Shown here one piece after another: positions 1-6,660 of a DNA stretch of 12,467 nucleotides. Where the stretch lies: positions 1 through 12,467 of the forward strand of contig BEHZ01000044.1 in the NCBI GenBank assembly GCA_002923335.1, in the 5' to 3' direction. Each line of letters opens with the position of its first letter. Position 1 is the first letter of the stretch. The notes under the pieces are model-generated. The model was not told where the DNA came from and did no database searches. It worked only from the letters and a program-made list of their open reading frames with translations. The stretch is from a bacterium HR23. GTDB lineage: Bacteria > Chloroflexota > Dehalococcoidia > Lucifugimonadales > HRBIN23. The position numbers and the translations under genes were made by a program.

Positions 1-449
1 TGGTGCTCGGCCATAGCCTTTATCCACTGCATACGGAGCACCTTCCCCTGGGCTACCAGGTCGGCCAGGGTAACGCTGTCCAGCGCCTGGAGCATGGCCT
101 CTTGGGCGCGGCGCCAGACCCCCTGGGCAGCGCAGAAACGCTCCAGAGCGCACTCCCCAGGGCGAACCAGACAGCGGTTCAAGTAAACCGGGCCTTCCAC
201 CCGTTCCACAATGCCCCGTAACGTCAGGTTGTTGGCAGGCACACCCAGACGCAGACCTCCTCGACGGCCCCGGCGGGTCTGCAGGAGACCCAGGGAGGCC
301 AACTCGGTGATGATCTTGCGCACGAAGGGCTTGGGCACCAGTTTCCGTCGGGCCACCTGGGAGGCTGTGCACACCTGTCCCTCCGCCTCGGCCTCCGCAA
401 CGCCCATCAGCACCCGCACAGCGTAGTCGGTCTTCCGACTGATGTCCAT
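1..449 (-). CDS. Rrf2-family iron-sulfur transcriptional regulator (partial, C-terminus off the left edge)
   Basis: A winged-helix DNA-binding regulator of the Rrf2 family, the group containing IscR, NsrR and RirA, which sense Fe-S status, nitric oxide or iron. The 149 visible residues begin MDISRKTDYAVRVLM, a classic Rrf2 start. They continue with the helix-turn-helix (about residues 28-60) and the wing RRGRRGGLRL (59-68). Three cysteines, C93, C100 and C106, lie in the usual cluster-binding loop with C-x6-C-x5-C spacing, so cluster binding is likely. IscR has C-x5-C-x5-C and RirA-type proteins C-x7-C-x5-C, so the exact subgroup is open. No stop codon is reached before position 1, but the family is usually 140-165 residues, so little is missing. 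The ATG at 449 has AGGGGG six bases upstream. The gene stands apart from the operon at 599 with its own candidate promoter. The ligand and target genes cannot be told from this window. Confidence 0.9.
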   Translation of the reverse strand, partial: MDISRKTDYAVRVLMGVAEAEAEGQVCTASQVARRKLVPKPFVRKIITELASLGLLQTRRGRRGGLRLGVPANNLTLRGIVERVEGPVYLNRCLVRPGECALERFCAAQGVWRRAQEAMLQALDSVTLADLVAQGKVLRMQWIKAMAEH

Positions 450-488
450 CTTACACCCCCTGCGGGCTTTGGCGACTGGGTAGGTGCC

Positions 489-567
489 TTTTTCAGGATA
501 GGCCACTACATTGGGGGGTGTTTAGGGCCATGTGGCAGGGGGAAAGAGGGCCAAAAGTCCTGAAAAA
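489..567. promoter_or_regulatory. Inverted repeat and candidate promoter upstream of the Rrf2 gene
   Basis: TTTTTCAGGA (489-498) is repeated perfectly inverted as TCCTGAAAAA (558-567), 59 bases apart. On the minus strand a possible promoter for the Rrf2 gene has -35 TAAACA (519-524), an 18-base spacer and -10 TATCCT (495-500), which puts the start of transcription about 40 bases before the ATG at 449. The proximal arm overlaps the -10 box and start region, where a repressor would act. Rrf2 regulators often control their own genes, so autoregulation is an attractive inference. Both promoter boxes are only partial matches to consensus, and A/T runs in such arms can occur by chance. Confidence 0.35.
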
Positions 568-598
568 AGACTGGGCGCTCCCCTTTTGTGAGCCGGAT

Positions 599-1996
599 TT
601 ACCGAGGCAACACCAGTTTACCGGGGTTCAGGATGCCCTCGGGGTCCAGGGCCTTTTTGAGATGGCGGAAGACCGTTTCACCCGTGCCCCACTCCCGTGG
701 GAGCAGGTGGGCCAACTTGATCCCTATGCCGTGGCAGTATTCCATCCCCCCGCCCATGTCCTGGGCCAGGGTCAGGAGGGTGTCCACCAGGTCAGCAATG
801 CGGGCGGGGTCGGCGGAGGGGTGGCTATCGGCGGTGAAGAGGAAGGAGAAGAACTCGGGCCGTCCCCACAAGGACCATTCCCGCACCACAACAGGGTAGC
901 GTTGAAGGAGGGCCTGGGCCTGCCGACGGTATTCCAGCACTTTTCCCGCCGGGATGGCCACGTGGAGGTAGTCACCCCTCCAGAGGAGACGCCTGCGTTG
1001 AGAAGGGGGTTTCGCCAGAACCTCCTGGCGGTAGCGCTCGGCAGAGCGGTGGCGGGTGTCCCAGAAGGCGAGGGCACGTGCGCTCCCCAGGTCTTGAGCG
1101 GAGGAGGCGAGGCAGATGTGCGCCGCCCGCTGGCTAGCCCCCTGCACCTCCTCGCGACACCCGTCAAAGGCCAGGTAGAGCACAACTTCCTGCCCCCCAT
1201 CCCAGGCGTCCTGGGAGAAGTCCAGTAAGACGGGGCGCAGGCCCAGGTGGAACATCTCCATCACCGCCGAGTAGCCCGCTTCAAAGGAGGGGAAGCCGAA
1301 GGCCATGAGACGGCGCTCCTCGGGCACTGGGAAGGCCTCCACCACTGCCTGGAGGATAACTCCCAAGGTGCCTTCGGTGCCGATGAAGAGGGCGTTGAAA
1401 TCCAGAGCGGAGGGTTTGGGGACGGGGCGGGTCTCCAGGATATCCCCCGTGGGGAGGGCAACGGTGAGGCCCCGCACCTGGGCGCCCATGGGGCCGTAGC
1501 GCCCGGCCAGGTAGCCCACGCCGTTGGTGGCGATGGCGCCACCCAGGGTGGCGATGGGCTGACTCCAGGGGTCGTGGCCCAGAAAAAGGCCGTGGGGACG
1601 AAGGGCCTTATCCAGGTCCTCCAGGACAATGCCCGCCTCGGCGCGGGCCAGGTGGCTTTCCTTGTCCACTTCTAAGAGGCGGGCCATGCCCCTCATGTCC
1701 AGGGCGATGCCCCCCTGCACGGGCACTATCGCTCCCATCACCCCCGTCCCTGCGCCGAAGGGGACCACCGGCACACCCCTTTGGCTTGCCCAGGACAGGA
1801 GGGCGCAGACCTGCTCCCCCCTACGGGGGCGCACCACCACATCGGGACGGCGCCCCAGCAGGGGGGCGGAGCGCAAGGCCCGCCACGGCCCGAGGGCGTC
1901 TGCGCTGTGGGCCAGGAGGTCTTCGGGGTCGGTGGAGACGGTCTCGGCTCCCAGAAGGTGAGCCAGGTCTTGGGCCAGGGCAGTGCTCTCTGGCAT
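599..1996 (-). CDS. FAD-binding oxidoreductase, GlcD/D-lactate dehydrogenase type
   Basis: A 465-residue flavoprotein of the family containing glycolate oxidase GlcD, D-lactate dehydrogenases and alkyl-DHAP synthase, which oxidise 2-hydroxy acids or related substrates. The N-terminal FAD_binding_4 domain (about 50-222) has the phosphate loop GAGTGVMGAI (81-90), the segment PWSQPIATLGGAIATNGVGY (143-162) and GTEGTLGVI (206-214). The C-terminal FAD oxidase domain ends with ALDPEGILNPGKLV (449-462). Residues 420-425 read YCHGIG where GlcD-type enzymes usually have EHGIG: the histidine is kept and the preceding glutamate is a cysteine. No Fe-S partner (GlcF-like) lies beside it. The ATG at 1996 has GAGG about six bases upstream. 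It follows cysS by 27 bases, so it is probably the last gene of the leftward operon. The substrate is not predictable. Confidence 0.85.
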   Translation of the reverse strand: MPESTALAQDLAHLLGAETVSTDPEDLLAHSADALGPWRALRSAPLLGRRPDVVVRPRRGEQVCALLSWASQRGVPVVPFGAGTGVMGAIVPVQGGIALDMRGMARLLEVDKESHLARAEAGIVLEDLDKALRPHGLFLGHDPWSQPIATLGGAIATNGVGYLAGRYGPMGAQVRGLTVALPTGDILETRPVPKPSALDFNALFIGTEGTLGVILQAVVEAFPVPEERRLMAFGFPSFEAGYSAVMEMFHLGLRPVLLDFSQDAWDGGQEVVLYLAFDGCREEVQGASQRAAHICLASSAQDLGSARALAFWDTRHRSAERYRQEVLAKPPSQRRRLLWRGDYLHVAIPAGKVLEYRRQAQALLQRYPVVVREWSLWGRPEFFSFLFTADSHPSADPARIADLVDTLLTLAQDMGGGMEYCHGIGIKLAHLLPREWGTGETVFRHLKKALDPEGILNPGKLVLPR

Positions 1997-2023
1997 AGGA
2001 GGCCTCGCTAGCAGGGGGATGCG

Positions 2024-3388
2024 TTATTCTAGAGGACGCCAGCGGGTGCCCTGAGGGGTATCCTCCAGGGCGATGCCCATATCCATCAGGCGGGAGCGGA
2101 TGCGGTCGGCCAGGGCATACTGACGCATCTTGCGCAGTTCACCGCGCACCTCAATAAGCAGTTCAATAAAGGGGCGGGCGGTCAGGTCCGCCTTAACTGG
2201 CTCCTGTAGGGTGAGGCCCAAGATGCCCGCCAGATGGCGCAGGACGCCCTGGGCGCCGGCCACATTGGCTCCCCCTTCCCGCGCACGGTTGATCTCCCGG
2301 GCCAGGTCAAAGAGGGAGGCGAGGGCCTGGGGGGTGTTCAGGTCGTCATCCATGCTCTGGGCGAAGCGGCTGGCAAAGGAGGAGGCGTCGAAGGAGGGGG
2401 CGTTGGCGGGGCCGGGGCCGTCCCGCAGGGCGGAGCGCAGACGCTCCAGGGCGCGCTCGGCGGAGGCCACCCCCTCCTCGCTCCAGGTGAGAGGGGAGCG
2501 GTAGTGGGAAGAGAGGAAGAAAAGGCGCAGGGCGTCCGGGGAGAAGCGGGCCAGAGCCTCCTTGATAGTAATCAAATTCCCCAGGGACTTGCTCATCTTG
2601 TCCAGGCCCAAGCGCAGGAGACCGTTGTGCACCCACCAGCGCACAAAGGGCTCCTTGCCGGTGTAGGCCTCCGACTGGGCGATTTCGTTCTCGTGGTGGG
2701 GGAAGATGAGGTCTTGCCCGCCCCCATGGATATCCAGGGTCTCCCCAAGGTAGTGGATGGACATGGCGGAGCATTCAATATGCCAGCCGGGACGCCCCTT
2801 TCCCCAGGGGCTATCCCACCAGGGCTCGCCGGGCTTGGCGGCCTTCCAGAGGGCGAAATCCATAGGGTGCTCCTTGCCCGGATCCGGCTCCACCCGTGCC
2901 CCTGCCATCATCCCCTCCAGAGTGCGATGGCTCAGTTTGCCGTAGCCCTTGGCGGAGAGGACACGGAAATACACATCTCCCTGGGAGACATAGGCGTGGC
3001 CCCGCTCTATAAGGCGGACGATTATCTCTATCATCAGGCCAATGCTCTCGGTGGCACGGGGGTAAACATGGGCTCGCTGAACGTTGAGGGCGTCCATGTC
3101 CTCAAAGTATTCGGCGATGTAGCGGTCGGCCAGTTCCCGTGCGGTGAGGCCCTCCCGTTGGGCACGGTCAATAATTTTATCGTCAATATCGGTGAAGTTC
3201 TGCACATGCCGCACCTTCCAGCCCTTGGCCTCCAGCCAGCGGCGGAGCACGTCAAAGTAGACATAAGACATGGCGTGGCCCACATGGGAGGGGCTGTAGG
3301 GGGTGATACCACAGACATACATCTTTACCTCGTCCCCCAAGGGGGCGAAGTCCCGCTTCTGGGCGGTGAGGGTGTCGTAGAGCCTCAT
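2024..3388 (-). CDS. cysS: Cysteinyl-tRNA synthetase
   Basis: Class I aminoacyl-tRNA synthetase that charges tRNA-Cys with cysteine, using ATP, in the cytoplasm. The 454 residues match the family length (about 460). The HIGH-type motif is SHVGHA (34-39) and the KMSKS loop is KMSKSLGN (264-271). The four zinc ligands that select cysteine are all present: C26 in YVCGITPY, C206 in WHIECSAM, and H231 and E235 in FPHHENE. The C-terminal helical and anticodon-binding parts are complete, ending ALADRIRSRLMDMGIALEDT. The CGITPY form resembles the mycothiol ligase MshC, but the length and complete C-terminal domain favour CysRS. The start ATG overlaps the ispF stop by four bases (ATGA) behind GAGGAG. 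Linkage to ispD and ispF parallels the yacL-ispD-ispF-gltX-cysE-cysS order of Bacillus. Confidence 0.97.
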   Translation of the reverse strand: MRLYDTLTAQKRDFAPLGDEVKMYVCGITPYSPSHVGHAMSYVYFDVLRRWLEAKGWKVRHVQNFTDIDDKIIDRAQREGLTARELADRYIAEYFEDMDALNVQRAHVYPRATESIGLMIEIIVRLIERGHAYVSQGDVYFRVLSAKGYGKLSHRTLEGMMAGARVEPDPGKEHPMDFALWKAAKPGEPWWDSPWGKGRPGWHIECSAMSIHYLGETLDIHGGGQDLIFPHHENEIAQSEAYTGKEPFVRWWVHNGLLRLGLDKMSKSLGNLITIKEALARFSPDALRLFFLSSHYRSPLTWSEEGVASAERALERLRSALRDGPGPANAPSFDASSFASRFAQSMDDDLNTPQALASLFDLAREINRAREGGANVAGAQGVLRHLAGILGLTLQEPVKADLTARPFIELLIEVRGELRKMRQYALADRIRSRLMDMGIALEDTPQGTRWRPLE

Positions 3389-3867
3389 CCCTGCTCCTCT
3401 AACAGAACCACGGCGTAGGCGCAGATGGCTTCCTGCTGGCCGATGGGGCCAAGCCCCTCGGCGGTCTTGGCCTTCACGCTGATCTGCTGAGGGGCCACAC
3501 CTAAGGAGTTTGCCAAGTTTTGGCGCATGGCGTCAAGGAAGGGGTGGAGCACCGGGCGCTCGGCGATGATAACGGTGTCCAGACTGCCCACACGCCATCC
3601 CCGGCTGTGGAGCATGTGCACCACCTGCCCCAGCAGGAGCATGCTGTCGGCATCTTTATAGCGAGGGTCGGTGGGTGGGAAGTGGGTGCCGATATCCCCG
3701 AGCGCCAGAGCGCCCAGCAAGGCGTCAATAACGGCGTGGGCCAGGGCGTCGCCATCACTGTGCCCCAGGAGACCCTTGGGGAAAGGAATATCTACCCCTC
3801 CCAGCACGAGACGCCTCCCCTCCACCAGGCGGTGGATGTCCCAGCCGAAGCCCACACGCACTTTCAC
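3385..3867 (-). CDS. ispF: 2-C-methyl-D-erythritol 2,4-cyclodiphosphate synthase
   Basis: Fifth enzyme of the MEP isoprenoid pathway. It cyclises CDP-methylerythritol 2-phosphate to methylerythritol cyclodiphosphate and releases CMP. The protein is a metal-dependent trimer. The 160 residues equal the usual length. Metal ligands D10 and H12 lie in GFGWDIHRL (6-14) and H44 lies after GHSDGDAL (35-42). The C-terminal signature SVKAKTAEGLGPIGQQE (130-146) followed by AYAVVLL (150-156) is intact. The reading frame is open much further upstream, to 4482, but that part is out-of-frame ispD sequence. The GTG at 3867 gives the exact family N-terminus (MKVRVGFGWD) and overlaps the ispD stop as GTGA, indicating translational coupling. 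GGGAGG lies about 10 bases upstream. The proteins are separate, not an IspDF fusion. Confidence 0.96.
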   Translation of the reverse strand: MKVRVGFGWDIHRLVEGRRLVLGGVDIPFPKGLLGHSDGDALAHAVIDALLGALALGDIGTHFPPTDPRYKDADSMLLLGQVVHMLHSRGWRVGSLDTVIIAERPVLHPFLDAMRQNLANSLGVAPQQISVKAKTAEGLGPIGQQEAICAYAVVLLEEQG

Positions 3868-4571
3868 TGCTGGTGTGCCTCCCGAAGGGCGGGGCGAGAG
3901 CGCAGGATGGCCTCCGCCATGGGGATATCCTCGGGCGTGGTGATCTTCAGGTTGGAGTAGTCGCCCATCACCACTTTGACCCGCACCCCTAGCCTCTCCA
4001 CCATACTGGCGTCGTCGGTAACGGTCTCCTGGATACGACGATGGGCCTCCTCCAGGAGGGCACGGCGGAAGGCTTGGGGGGTCTGCACCAGCCAGAGGCG
4101 CTCTCGGGGGAGCGTCTCCACTACCCAGAGGTCCTCGTTCACCACTTTGACGGTGTCTTTGGCGGGGACAGCGCAGATGGTGGAGCCTGTTTCCCTGGCC
4201 GAGGCGAGACATCTTTCTACCAGGTCGGGGGTGAGGCAGGGCCGTCCAGCATCGTGGACGACCACCCAGTAGCAAGGGGGAAGGGCCCCCAGGCCCTGGC
4301 GCACGGAGTCCTGACGGCGTGCCCCCCCCAGGCAGACTCCTATGGGTTTGCGCCATGAGCCGGCTGCCAGCAAAGCCTGCCCTCGCCCCACATTCTCTGG
4401 GCTGAGCACCACCGCCACCATGTCCACCGAGGGGGCGCGTTCCAGGGCATCCAGGACCCAGGCTAGGGCAGGGCGTCCACACAGGGGGGTGAAGACCTTA
4501 TCCCGCCCGCCCATCCGCTGGCTGGAGCCTGCCCCTAGGACGATGGCCCCTACCGGCTGGCCGTCAAGCAT
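3864..4571 (-). CDS. ispD: 2-C-methyl-D-erythritol 4-phosphate cytidylyltransferase
   Basis: Third enzyme of the MEP pathway. It transfers CMP from CTP to 2-C-methylerythritol 4-phosphate. The 235 residues match the family. The nucleotide-binding loop is VLGAGSSQRMGGRDK (11-25), followed by GGARRQDSVRQGL (82-94), VVHDAGRP (104-111), VQTPQAF (162-168), TDDASMVE (185-192) and NLKITTPEDI (207-216), all characteristic of IspD. The first loop has GAGSSQRMGG where AAGxGxRMG is common, a tolerated variation. The ATG at 4571 sits inside the end of the upstream PIN/TRAM gene (8-base overlap), with AAGGAGG immediately before it, so coupling is likely. Its stop overlaps the ispF start. IspE is not in this window. 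Confidence 0.97.
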   Translation of the reverse strand: MLDGQPVGAIVLGAGSSQRMGGRDKVFTPLCGRPALAWVLDALERAPSVDMVAVVLSPENVGRGQALLAAGSWRKPIGVCLGGARRQDSVRQGLGALPPCYWVVVHDAGRPCLTPDLVERCLASARETGSTICAVPAKDTVKVVNEDLWVVETLPRERLWLVQTPQAFRRALLEEAHRRIQETVTDDASMVERLGVRVKVVMGDYSNLKITTPEDIPMAEAILRSRPALREAHQQ

Positions 4572-5580
4572 GCCCCTCCTTGGCGGTGGTCTCCCGGGGC
4601 TGAGCGAAAAGGATACGCCCTGTGGGGGTGTGATGAGTGCGCATGACCACCACGTCCACGAACTGGTCGATGTAGCGCTGGCCCTGTTCTACCACAACCA
4701 TAGTGCCGTCGTCCAGGAAGCCCACTCCTTGTCCCGGCCTTTCTCCCTCCTGGATGATGCGCACCTGCAGGACCTCCCCCGGGCGCACCATCGGCTTGAG
4801 GGCATCGGCCAGGTCGCTGATGTTCAGGACTTGCACTCCCCTGCCGTGGGCCCGCCGGGCCACGGAGGAATCGGCGGTTACCAGCACCGCTTTCCGGCGC
4901 TGGGCCAGCGCGACCAAACGGTCTTCACTGCGGTCCTCACCCCGGGCGTCGCCGGGGAGCACCGTGAGGGATGCCCTGTGTGCATGGCGCAAACGGTTGA
5001 GCACCTCCAGGCCCCACCGCCCTCGGGCACGGAGCGAGGGGTCCGCCGATTCGGCCATACGGCGGAGGTCGTCCACCACGAAGCGGGGCACGCTCAGGGC
5101 GCCCCGCAGGAGGCCTGTTGCCGCCAGGCCGCTCACACGGCCATCGGTCAGGGCGCTGGCGTCCAGGAGGTAGAGGGAAGTGAAGTGGGGCGCACGGGCG
5201 AGGCGCTCCAGGATAGGGAAGGCTTCCAGCAGCGCCCCCTGGCGTGTGAGGGCCGTCCACCCCCCTATCAGGCCCAGGAAAAGGCTCACACCCAGAGGCA
5301 AAAAGACCCCCAGATTCCCCGGCAGGCGGGCGAGGGCGGGGGTCAGGAGCGCCCCCATCCCCAGCCCCACCAGGCCCCCCACGGTTCCCAGGAGGAGGGA
5401 GAGGGGTGGCGCCCGCACCAGCCACCGCACCCCTCGCAGGGCCAAGCCCAGTCCGGCGCCGGCTACCGCGCCCCACACAAGGGCGGTTAGCCCATACCAC
5501 CATCCCAGCGCCAGGGCGGTAACACAAGCCAGGGGGAGCAGAAGGAAAGGGATGAGCCGAAGGCGCTGTCGCCAGCGCAC
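4564..5580 (-). CDS. YacL-like membrane protein with PIN and TRAM domains
   Basis: A 338-residue membrane-anchored putative ribonuclease resembling Bacillus YacL. The N-terminal 110 residues hold four hydrophobic segments (about 8-28, 31-50, 58-82 and 90-110). The PIN nuclease-like domain starts at YLLDASALTDGR (137-148). Acidic residues at the metal site include D140, D170/D171 in VVDDLRRMAE, D220 in SEDRLVALAQ and D237 in LVTADSSVAR, so activity looks possible. A TRAM RNA-binding domain follows (about 262-327; RPGEVLQVRI at 266-275). The frame is open to a TTG at 5697, but that has no Shine-Dalgarno sequence. The GTG at 5580 follows GGAGG by six bases and gives a sensible charged start before the first membrane helix, so I chose it. 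The neighbourhood yacL-ispD-ispF-cysS is the same as in Firmicutes. The true cellular role of the family is poorly defined. Confidence 0.87.
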   Translation of the reverse strand: MRWRQRLRLIPFLLLPLACVTALALGWWYGLTALVWGAVAGAGLGLALRGVRWLVRAPPLSLLLGTVGGLVGLGMGALLTPALARLPGNLGVFLPLGVSLFLGLIGGWTALTRQGALLEAFPILERLARAPHFTSLYLLDASALTDGRVSGLAATGLLRGALSVPRFVVDDLRRMAESADPSLRARGRWGLEVLNRLRHAHRASLTVLPGDARGEDRSEDRLVALAQRRKAVLVTADSSVARRAHGRGVQVLNISDLADALKPMVRPGEVLQVRIIQEGERPGQGVGFLDDGTMVVVEQGQRYIDQFVDVVVMRTHHTPTGRILFAQPRETTAKEGHA

Positions 5581-5586
5581 GGCGAA

Positions 5587-5591
5587 CCTCC
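5587..5591 (-). promoter_or_regulatory. Shine-Dalgarno site that decides the yacL-like start
   Basis: GGAGG on the minus strand, six bases before GTG 5580. The alternative in-frame TTG at 5697 lies six bases past the secG stop and has no such site. This supports a protein of 338 rather than 377 residues. Confidence 0.6.
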
Positions 5592-5703
5592 ATCGCCTTC
5601 GGTGGGTGAAGGCAGACGCCACAATGCCTCTATCCGAGGGGTGTAGTTGGGGGAAAGAATGGGGCCATCGGCGCACCACCAGGAAAGGGTTGGTCAAGCC
5701 GAC

Positions 5704-5922
5704 CTACGCGGCCAGGCGCACGCTGAGCACCGAGATGATGATGAAGAGCACCACGAGGACGATGGTGAACTGAAAGAGCACCCGCTCCAGGCCGCGGCGC
5801 ACCCGGAAGGTGGCTTCGGCCGAAGCGAAGAGGCCTGTCCCCTGGCCCCGCACCTGCAGGAGCACCGTGAGGACCAGCAGGATGGACACCAGGATTTCGG
5901 CGATGGCTAGGGTAGTCTGCAC
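5704..5922 (-). CDS. secG: Preprotein translocase subunit SecG
   Basis: Small auxiliary subunit of the SecYEG protein-export channel in the cytoplasmic membrane. The 72 residues contain two membrane helices (about 4-23 and 48-68). They are joined by the loop LLQVRGQGTGLFASAEATFR (21-40), which matches the SecG pattern of an LLQ motif, a glycine-rich stretch and then a basic RRGLERVL (42-49) before the second helix. The frame is open upstream to an ATG at 5964, but the GTG at 5922 has AAGGAGG five bases before it and gives the standard SecG N-terminus. It lies 99 bases after gmk and 123 bases before the chosen yacL-like start, the two largest gaps in the leftward gene run. Either gap could hold an extra promoter. 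Two TAACAT sequences near 5950 and 5980 are weak candidates. Confidence 0.92.
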   Translation of the reverse strand: MQTTLAIAEILVSILLVLTVLLQVRGQGTGLFASAEATFRVRRGLERVLFQFTIVLVVLFIIISVLSVRLAA

Positions 5923-5927
5923 ACTCC

Positions 5928-5934
5928 CCTCCTT
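5928..5934 (-). promoter_or_regulatory. Shine-Dalgarno site that decides the secG start
   Basis: AAGGAGG on the minus strand, five bases before GTG 5922. It excludes the longer ATG start at 5964, which would add 14 polar residues not seen in the SecG family. Confidence 0.7.
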
Positions 5935-6021
5935 GGGGTGTCGGGATGTTACTGGTGCCCGCAAACTCGCCCACAGGTTATGTTACCACTTCCTCTTCAG
6001 CACGGTGAAGAACAGTTTTCC

Positions 6022-6660
6022 CTACACCTGCACCCGGCGGTGAGGGATACGGCGCTTCTCGGCGCAGATAATAGCCTCCACCGCCGACACCGCCTCATCC
6101 AGCCGTCCGTCTTCGTTGATGACCAGGTAGTCGAAAGAGGGCAGGCATTCCATCTCCTGTTGGGCGGTCTGCAGACGGCGCTGGAGGGCCTCGTGGGACT
6201 CGGCGCCCCGCTGGCGCAGGCGTCGCTCCAGTTCCGCCAGCGAGGGGGGCGTAACGAAAATGAAGACCGCCTGGGGCACCAAACGGCGGATGGTCTTTGC
6301 CCCCTGCACATCTACCCGCATCAGCACATCTTTACCCTGGGCCAGGGCCTGGCGCACCTGCTCCCGGGGGACGCCGTAGAAGTGCCCATAGACCTGGGCA
6401 TATTCAAGAAAGCCCTGGTGAGCACGCATGCGCTCAAACTCCTCCGGAGAAAGGAAGTAGTAGTCTACGCCGTCCTGCTCCCAGGGGCGTTTGGGGCGTG
6501 TGGTGGCGGTTACCACAAAGTGATAGGGACGCCCCAGTTGGCGCATACGGGCCAGGATAGCATCCTTGCCGGCGCCCGAGGGGCCGGAGAGGACCACCAG
6601 CAGAGGCTTGGGCTGGTAGCATTCGCGCAAGAGGGTCTGAGCGATGACGTCCTCAGCCAC
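6022..6660 (-). CDS. gmk: Guanylate kinase
   Basis: Phosphorylates GMP (and dGMP) to GDP with ATP, an essential step of purine nucleotide supply in the cytoplasm. The 212 residues fit the family (about 205). The P-loop is SGPSGAGKDAI (25-35), with aspartate where serine or glycine is usual after the lysine. The GMP-binding region follows: TTRPKRPWEQDGVDYYFL (53-70) and FLEYAQVYGHFYGVP (84-98). DVLMRVDVQGAKTIRR (111-126) and FIFVTPPSLAELERRLRQRG (133-152) complete the signature. The frame stays open upstream to 6873, but that part is out-of-frame aroA. The GTG at 6660 overlaps the aroA stop by eight bases and is the most likely start. Its Shine-Dalgarno sequence (GGGGG about nine bases upstream) is weak, so coupling to aroA translation is likely. 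The start is less sure than the identity. Confidence 0.93.
   Translation of the reverse strand: MAEDVIAQTLLRECYQPKPLLVVLSGPSGAGKDAILARMRQLGRPYHFVVTATTRPKRPWEQDGVDYYFLSPEEFERMRAHQGFLEYAQVYGHFYGVPREQVRQALAQGKDVLMRVDVQGAKTIRRLVPQAVFIFVTPPSLAELERRLRQRGAESHEALQRRLQTAQQEMECLPSFDYLVINEDGRLDEAVSAVEAIICAEKRRIPHRRVQV

Noticed and set aside
563..588. Possible intrinsic terminator after the FAD oxidase (GGGGAGCGCCC then a T6 run on the minus strand)
   Set aside because: Only three G-C pairs can form, and the T run starts four bases past the stem. The T run is equally accounted for as part of the inverted repeat.
2234..3418. 394-codon open frame on the plus strand opposite cysS
   Set aside because: It is antisense to a clear cysS over its whole useful length, shows no recognisable motif, and is explained by GC-rich codon usage that removes stop codons from the opposite strand.
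3868..4482. N-terminal extension of ispF (365-residue version)
   Set aside because: The extra residues are ispD read in the wrong frame. IspF begins at GTG 3867 with the family N-terminus.
4342..5490. 382-codon plus-strand frame opposite ispD and the yacL-like gene
   Set aside because: Low-complexity Gln/Gly/Pro/His-rich translation and full overlap with two well-supported genes. It is a shadow frame.
5923..6021. Promoter for secG based on two TAACAT sequences and a CTTCA...TGAAG hairpin
   Set aside because: Each -10 matches only four of six bases and no acceptable -35 lies at the right distance. The hairpin lacks a T run. Mentioned under secG but not called.
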